From assembly GCA_022425465.1 (NCBI GenBank), contig JAKMFK010000277.1, positions 1-5,945 on the forward strand: DNA of 5,945 nt, given 5' to 3'. The notes beneath the pieces are model-generated. The model did no database searches and was not told the origin of the DNA. It saw only the letters and a list, made by a program, of their open reading frames with translations. Source of the DNA: Bacteroidia bacterium. Lineage in GTDB: Bacteria > Bacteroidota > Bacteroidia > NS11-12g > UBA9320. A program made the translations under genes and the position numbers. The stretch's first letter is position 1, and every line of letters begins with the position of its first letter. Of the stretch, positions 1 through 3,903 are shown piece after piece.

Positions 1-941
1 TAATGGAAACCGCTGCAAAGTTGAATTCACCAGTTATTATCCAATTTAGTAATGGAGGAGCACAATTTTTTGCAGGGAAAGGATTAAGCAACGAAAATCA
101 ACAAGCTGCAATTAAAGGGGGTGTAGCTGGAGCAAAACACGTTCATGAGCTTGCAGAAGCTTATGGAGCTACTGTTATCCTTCACACTGATCATGCTGCA
201 AAAAAATTATTACCTTGGATTGACGGATTGCTCGATGCAAGTGAAAAACATTTTGCAGAAACAGGTAAACCGCTATATAGCTCTCATATGATTGACTTAT
301 CTGAGGAGTCGATTGAAGAGAACATAGAAATTTGTAAGACCTATCTTGAGCGAATGAGTAAGATGGGGATGACTTTGGAAATTGAGTTGGGAATTACGGG
401 TGGTGAGGAAGACGGTGTAGATAATACAGATGTAGATAGCAGCAAGCTATATACACAACCTAGTGAAGTTGCATATGCTTACGAAGAGCTAATGAAAGTA
501 AGTCCAAGATTTACGGTTGCTGCTGCTTTTGGGAACGTTCACGGAGTATATAAGCCTGGTAATGTGAAGTTAACTCCAATTATTCTCAAGAATTCTCAAG
601 ATTTTATCCAAGAAAATTACAACACTGGTCACAATCCAATTGATTTCGTATTCCATGGTGGATCAGGTTCTACTTTAGAGGAAATTCGTGAGGGGATTTC
701 GTACGGAGTTATTAAGATGAATATTGATACAGACTTACAATATGCATTTACAGAAGGAGTAAGGGATTATGTTCTCGATAAAAAAGATTATTTGGCATCT
801 CAAATTGGAAATCCAGATGGTGCTGATCAACCCAATAAAAAATACTACGATCCTCGTAAATGGGTAAGAGAAGGAGAGCTGACATTTATTAGTAGATTAG
901 AGAAAGCTTTTGCTGATTTGAATAATGTTAATTCATTGTAG
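1..941 (+). CDS. fbaA: Class II fructose-1,6-bisphosphate aldolase, 5'-truncated by the window edge
   Basis: This cytoplasmic zinc enzyme reversibly cleaves fructose 1,6-bisphosphate to glyceraldehyde 3-phosphate and dihydroxyacetone phosphate in glycolysis and gluconeogenesis. The frame is open from the first base: bases 1-2 end a codon, and the ATG at 3 is an internal Met in the stretch matching E. coli 'LETAAK'. About 46 N-terminal residues are therefore missing from a family length near 358. Counting from that Met, the family's active-site residues are all present at a constant offset of 46 from E. coli numbering. They are catalytic D63 and zinc ligand H64 in HTDH, E128 in LEIELG, E135/E136 in GGEEDG, zinc ligands H180 (GNVHG) and H218 (FHGGSGST), and N240/D242 in KMNIDTD. 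The C-terminal DQPNKKYYDPR block is intact and the gene ends at TAG (939-941). It resembles the long E. coli-type (class IIA) enzyme rather than the shorter Bacillus type. A strong terminator follows and the next gene is convergent, so this is the last gene of its transcript. The assignment is very secure; only the start is unseen. Confidence 0.97.
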   Translation, partial: METAAKLNSPVIIQFSNGGAQFFAGKGLSNENQQAAIKGGVAGAKHVHELAEAYGATVILHTDHAAKKLLPWIDGLLDASEKHFAETGKPLYSSHMIDLSEESIEENIEICKTYLERMSKMGMTLEIELGITGGEEDGVDNTDVDSSKLYTQPSEVAYAYEELMKVSPRFTVAAAFGNVHGVYKPGNVKLTPIILKNSQDFIQENYNTGHNPIDFVFHGGSGSTLEEIREGISYGVIKMNIDTDLQYAFTEGVRDYVLDKKDYLASQIGNPDGADQPNKKYYDPRKWVREGELTFISRLEKAFADLNNVNSL

Positions 942-964
942 TCAGCTAGTATAAAGAATGTAAG

Positions 965-996
965 AAATCCTCCACATTATGTGGGGGATTTTTTAT
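965..996 (+). terminator. Rho-independent terminator of the aldolase gene, possibly bidirectional
   Basis: Arms 965-976 and 980-991 form a 12-bp stem with one G-T wobble (971/985) and a three-base loop (977-979). The stem runs straight into a T-rich tail (989-994, then ATT). It begins 24 bp past the aldolase stop codon. The convergent cystathionine beta-synthase gene ends at 1000, only 4 bp beyond the tail. Read on the minus strand, the same stem is followed by TTTCTT, a weaker U-tract, so it may also stop transcripts from the other side. No other terminator candidate is visible in this 58-bp gap. Confidence 0.85.
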
Positions 997-999
997 TGG

Positions 1000-2391
1000 T
1001 TAGCTGGATAAAGCTCCAATTAAATCGTATTTAGTGAGGATGTGAATAGTTCCACTTAATTCACGAACAAGTACTGCTGGATTTTCCTTATTGATTAGTC
1101 GAGATACCATTTCTATATTCTCAGATGCATCAATTATGGGGAATGATTTCTGCATAACTTCACTGATTTTATTAGAAGATAGCTTAGGGTTTTTAAGTAA
1201 TTGTGAAAGGAGTTGATTATCATTCACAGATCCCACAAATTCACCCTGATTATTCTTAACAGGTAGTTGAGATATTCCATGTTTTTCCATGAGTTGAAAT
1301 GCTACATTCACCTCGTCTATGTCCATTACAGTCAACATAGGAAGATGTTTGTGAGTAGATATCATGTCTTCAGCAGTTTTAGGTTTGGAATCCAAAAACC
1401 CACGTTCCTTCATCCATTCATCATTAAATGCTTTACCCATATATCGGGTTGCATGATCGTGAAATAGCACAACAACAACATCAGTCGGTTTGAGCATATG
1501 AGCACATTGTAGAATTCCTTTAACGGCACTTCCTGCACTATTGCCAGCAAGTATCCCTTCTTCTCTAGCAATCTTTCGTTGCCAAAGCAAGCCATCTTTA
1601 TCGGTCACTTTCTCAAAGTGATCAATGATGTCAAAATTGACACATTTAGGCAAAATGTCTTCTCCAATTCCCTCGGTTATATAGGGATAGATTTCTTTTT
1701 CGTCAAAGACACCGGTTTCATGATATTTTTTAAAAACAGAACCATAGGTATCAATGCCCCAACATTGAATGTTAGGATTTTTTTCTTTTAGATATTTACC
1801 TACGCCGCTTATTGTACCACCAGTACCTACACCAACAACAAAGTGAGTGATTTTACCTTGTGTTTGTTCCCATATTTCAGGACCAGTAGTTTCATAATGG
1901 GCTTGAACATTGCTGGGGTTGTCGTATTGATTTACATACCAAGCATTGGGTATTTCATCACCCAGTCTTTTGGATACGGAATAATAGGATCTGGAGTCGT
2001 CTGGGTCAACATCAGTTGGGCATACAATCACGTCTGCACCAACTGATTTAAGAGCATCCACTTTTTCTTTACTTTGTTTATCAGTAGTCACAAATATGCA
2101 CTTGTAACCTTTGACAACAGCGGCAATTGCTAATCCCATTCCTGTGTTGCCACTCGTTCCTTCAACAATTGTTCCGCCTGGTTTCAGTCTTCCGTCTGCT
2201 TCGGCATCTTCAATCATTTTTAGTGCCATTCTATCTTTTACTGAATTTCCTGGGTTGGTAGATTCAATTTTGGCTAGAACAGTACATGGAAGATCTTCTA
2301 CAATTTTATTTAATTTGACAAGCGGTGTATTGCCTATCGTTTCCAAAATATCCTTGTGATACATTACTTCAAATGTAATTAAGTGAAGCAT
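1000..2391 (-). CDS. Cystathionine beta-synthase / cysteine synthase-like PLP enzyme with tandem CBS domains
   Basis: This is a fold-type II PLP enzyme expected to condense serine (or an activated serine) with homocysteine to cystathionine, or with sulfide to cysteine, in the cytoplasm. Residues about 14-335 form the catalytic core. Visible motifs are ETIGNTPLVKLNK (17-29), the PLP lysine K52 in GNSVKDR, the substrate-loop TSGNTG (79-84), the phosphate-binding GTGGT (189-193) and GNSAGS (283-288). Residues about 340-463 form two CBS domains (a Bateman module), which bind S-adenosylmethionine in the human enzyme. The N-terminal haem-binding extension and the CPGC redox motif of human CBS are absent; NPNIQC lies at the CPGC position. 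The loop HDHATRYMGK (311-320) differs from the human segment. Two starts are possible: ATG at 2391 (463 aa) or ATG at 2364 (454 aa, beginning MYHKDILETIG). I favour the second, because conservation begins there and the upstream nine residues coincide with a DNA repeat also found before the S46 gene. CBS activity is more likely than plain cysteine synthase because the core resembles human CBS closely, but the substrate is not proven. Neighbours do not inform function. Confidence 0.92.
   Translation of the reverse strand: MLHLITFEVMYHKDILETIGNTPLVKLNKIVEDLPCTVLAKIESTNPGNSVKDRMALKMIEDAEADGRLKPGGTIVEGTSGNTGMGLAIAAVVKGYKCIFVTTDKQSKEKVDALKSVGADVIVCPTDVDPDDSRSYYSVSKRLGDEIPNAWYVNQYDNPSNVQAHYETTGPEIWEQTQGKITHFVVGVGTGGTISGVGKYLKEKNPNIQCWGIDTYGSVFKKYHETGVFDEKEIYPYITEGIGEDILPKCVNFDIIDHFEKVTDKDGLLWQRKIAREEGILAGNSAGSAVKGILQCAHMLKPTDVVVVLFHDHATRYMGKAFNDEWMKERGFLDSKPKTAEDMISTHKHLPMLTVMDIDEVNVAFQLMEKHGISQLPVKNNQGEFVGSVNDNQLLSQLLKNPKLSSNKISEVMQKSFPIIDASENIEMVSRLINKENPAVLVRELSGTIHILTKYDLIGALSS
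2376..2390 (-). repeat. 15-bp exact repeat, copy 1, upstream of the cystathionine beta-synthase start
   Basis: On the minus strand this reads TGCTTCACTTAATTA and ends 11 bases before the preferred ATG at 2364. The identical 15 bases occur on the plus strand at 3885-3899, four bases before the S46 peptidase ATG. Each copy is sense-oriented to its own gene. If the upstream ATG at 2391 were used, this copy would lie inside the coding region. The match stops sharply on both sides. It could be a shared 5' leader or operator element, the ends of a rearranged segment, or chance in AT-rich DNA. Confidence 0.55.
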
Positions 2392-2470
2392 TATTTATTC
2401 TATTGTGCCATAGAATGTGGAGATTATTAACTGATTTTGATAAAACGTAATTTAAAGCGAATATTGTTTT
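2392..2470. promoter_or_regulatory. Divergent intergenic region between the CBS gene and the membrane-protein gene
   Basis: These 79 bp (106 bp if the CBS gene starts at 2364) must hold the promoters of two genes that point away from each other. The stretch is AT-rich. I see no confident pair of Bacteroidota promoter elements (TTG near -33 with TAnnTTTG near -7) on either strand; only partial matches occur, such as TGATTTTG at 2432-2439. No Shine-Dalgarno-like sequence is visible before either start. The assignment as a promoter region rests on gene arrangement. Confidence 0.5.
2397..2416. repeat. 7-bp perfect inverted repeat in the divergent promoter region
   Basis: ATTCTAT (2397-2403) and ATAGAAT (2410-2416) are perfect inverted repeats separated by six bases. 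They lie 5 bases upstream of the first CBS ATG (2391), or 32 upstream of the preferred one (2364). It could be an operator for a dimeric regulator or a hairpin in the CBS leader. There is no T-run, so it is not a terminator. A short AT-rich repeat such as this can also arise by chance. Confidence 0.35.
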
Positions 2471-3802
2471 GTGTTTAATCATCTAAAAAATGTGGCTCAG
2501 AATTTTAATTTTTGGGTTATACTGTGTTTTTTGATTTCACTTGCCTTTGTGATTCAATATAAATTTTTAGATGATACAAAGGGTCACAACCAAAAATACA
2601 ATACAATCGTTTCTGATGGCAAGGGATATTATGCTTACCTACCTGCTATTTTTATTTACAATGATTTGAATTTTGGGTTCAATCAAACGGTTGAAAAATT
2701 TGACCATCCGGAGACTTGGTATACGGACTACCGTTACAAATTGGATAAAAAGCGGATTTTTACAAAATATTATGTGGGTACAGCCATAGCCTATTCGCCC
2801 TTTTTTTTGATAGCTCACGGTTGGTCGTTAATTATGGGTTGGCAAGCGGATGGTTATACTGCTATTTACCATGGCTCAGTATTGATTGCAGCACTTTTTT
2901 ATATGGCAATCACCTTTATTTTTATGGGTAAAATACTAGACTTTTTTAGTATTAATCATTGGGCTAAAGTCTTATGCATTTTGGGTGTTTATTTCGGGAC
3001 GAATTGGTTTTATTATACAACCTGGGAGGCTTCATTGTCTCATGTTTATTCTGCGGGGGTCATATCTGCTTTTTTCTATTCTGCTATCATTTTTACAAAA
3101 AATACAACTTCAAAATGGGGAATTGTAATCGGAGTATTATTGGGCTTTATTGTTTTGTTGCGTCCTCTAAATATTTTGGTTGTTATGTTCTTGCCCTTGT
3201 TTCATCAACGATTTTCAGATTTTCTCCGATGGATGAAATCATTATTTGGTAAGCCTCTAGTCTTAAGCCTTTCATTTCTGTCATTTTTTGTGGTATTGTC
3301 GATACAATTTATCATCTATAAAATTCAGATTGATCAATGGTATATTTATGCTTACCTGAATGAAGGGTTCAATTTTTTGCAACCTCATTTTTTTGATTTT
3401 TTACTCAGTATTCGAAAAGGTTTCTTTGTCTATACACCCTTGTTTTTGTTGAGTATGATCGGTTTAGTGTTTTGGTTTCGATACAATTCATTTCAAGCTT
3501 TTTGGTGGATAATTACGATGATAATTCTGGTATACATTTTATCAAGTTGGCATATGTGGTGGTATGGTGGAACCTTTGGAACACGTGTACTCATTGAATA
3601 TTATATAATCTGGATCATTCCTCTTGCTATTTTATTCCAAAGAACCAGGAGTTATGTAAAGATGATCTTTGTTATTGTTGCATGTCTTTTTGTCTTCAAT
3701 GGTGTTTTACAGCAATATCAATATCGAAAAGGGATCATCCATTACGAGGATATGAATTGGCAGATGTTCAAGGATGCTTTTTTGTATCCAATAATCCCTT
3801 AG
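2471..3802 (+). CDS. Polytopic membrane protein, GT-C glycosyltransferase-like, uncharacterised
   Basis: This 443-residue integral inner-membrane protein has no function I can name with confidence. Hydrophobic stretches suggest about 11 helices: roughly 13-30, 101-120, 134-155, 165-183, 192-209, 216-243 (probably one long or two short), 264-284, 317-337, 342-360, 373-390 and 396-413. Between the first two helices lies a loop of about 70 residues opening with SDGKGYYAYLP (48-58). An acidic residue in the first extracytoplasmic loop, here D49, is the usual catalytic position in GT-C glycosyltransferases that use lipid-linked sugars, such as the PMT/ArnT-like family. Other distinctive blocks are WEASLSHVYS (185-194), an Arg-Pro in LLRPLNIL (229-236), NEGFNF (297-302), RKGFFVYTPL (315-324) and WWYGGTFGTR (363-372). 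I recall similar arrangements in Bacteroidota proteins labelled hypothetical or glycosyltransferase family 39-like. The start must be GTG at 2471: an in-frame TAA lies at 2453-2455, no ATG or TTG intervenes, and the next Met is residue 122. The stop is TAG (3800-3802). It is divergent from the CBS gene and 101 bp upstream of the S46 gene. Glycosyl transfer is an inference; a flippase or other envelope role is possible. Confidence 0.85.
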   Translation: MFNHLKNVAQNFNFWVILCFLISLAFVIQYKFLDDTKGHNQKYNTIVSDGKGYYAYLPAIFIYNDLNFGFNQTVEKFDHPETWYTDYRYKLDKKRIFTKYYVGTAIAYSPFFLIAHGWSLIMGWQADGYTAIYHGSVLIAALFYMAITFIFMGKILDFFSINHWAKVLCILGVYFGTNWFYYTTWEASLSHVYSAGVISAFFYSAIIFTKNTTSKWGIVIGVLLGFIVLLRPLNILVVMFLPLFHQRFSDFLRWMKSLFGKPLVLSLSFLSFFVVLSIQFIIYKIQIDQWYIYAYLNEGFNFLQPHFFDFLLSIRKGFFVYTPLFLLSMIGLVFWFRYNSFQAFWWIITMIILVYILSSWHMWWYGGTFGTRVLIEYYIIWIIPLAILFQRTRSYVKMIFVIVACLFVFNGVLQQYQYRKGIIHYEDMNWQMFKDAFLYPIIP

Positions 3803-3826
3803 CTTTTGGTTTGAATCTTAATAATC

Positions 3827-3855
3827 GATAAATACTAGAGATTTATCCATTTATC
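3827..3855. repeat. Triple heptamer repeat: GATAAAT, ATTTATC, ATTTATC
   Basis: GATAAAT at 3827-3833 pairs perfectly as an inverted repeat with ATTTATC at 3841-3847 across a 7-base spacer. A second direct copy of ATTTATC follows at 3849-3855, a period of 8 bases. The three half-sites sit 49-77 bp upstream of the S46 start codon, where an operator or activator site would be expected. No T-run follows, so it is not a terminator. Binding by a regulator is inferred only from the arrangement, and the low complexity of the heptamer leaves chance open. Confidence 0.4.
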
Positions 3856-3884
3856 ATAGGATTTAAGACTAAAAATGTGAGATT

Positions 3885-3899
3885 TGCTTCACTTAATTA
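3885..3899 (+). repeat. 15-bp exact repeat, copy 2, upstream of the S46 peptidase start
   Basis: TGCTTCACTTAATTA on the plus strand ends four bases before the ATG at 3904. It is identical to the minus-strand sequence at 2376-2390 before the cystathionine beta-synthase gene. Together the copies form inverted repeats around the membrane-protein gene and its flanks. The bases outside the 15 differ at both ends, apart from scattered matches. Confidence 0.55.
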
Positions 3900-3903
3900 A
3901 ATC

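Larger units (their letters stand above)
3803..3903 (+). promoter_or_regulatory. Intergenic region upstream of the S46 peptidase gene
   Basis: This 101-bp AT-rich gap separates the membrane-protein gene from the peptidase gene on the same strand. It contains no hairpin followed by a T-run, so no terminator for the upstream gene is evident and read-through is possible. It holds the three-copy GATAAAT/ATTTATC repeat (3827-3855) and one copy of the 15-bp repeat (3885-3899). I see no complete TTG/TAnnTTTG promoter pair and no Shine-Dalgarno sequence before the ATG at 3904. Confidence 0.45.

Noticed and set aside
1267..2359. Several plus-strand open frames of 60-82 codons inside the cystathionine beta-synthase gene
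   Set aside because: They lie antisense to a well-conserved enzyme, have no recognisable domains and no initiation signals, so they are shadows of the real gene.
2370..2377. Minus-strand TACATTTG matching the Bacteroidota -7 consensus TAnnTTTG before the cystathionine beta-synthase gene
   Set aside because: There is no TTG at the expected distance upstream, and transcription would begin almost on the ATG. A single element is too weak to call a promoter.
2403..2439. TTG at 2403-2405 with TGATTTTG at 2432-2439 as a promoter for the membrane-protein gene
   Set aside because: The -7 element is imperfect and the 26-base spacing is longer than the usual range.
2974..3252. Open frame of 92 codons overlapping the membrane-protein gene in another frame
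   Set aside because: It lies entirely inside a gene with coherent helices and motifs, and its Cys/Phe-rich product is what a shifted frame through AT-rich transmembrane codons gives.
3782..3808. TTG at 3782-3784 followed by TAGCTTTTG at 3800-3808 as a promoter for the S46 gene
   Set aside because: The 15-base spacing is shorter than usual and the -7 element is imperfect; it also overlaps the end of the upstream gene.
3879..3886. GAGATTTG as a -7 element for the S46 gene
   Set aside because: It differs from the consensus at the first base and has no TTG partner at the expected spacing.
2376..3899. Segment flanked by the 15-bp inverted repeats as an insertion sequence or transposon
   Set aside because: It holds no transposase or recombinase, and I found no target-site duplication next to the repeats.
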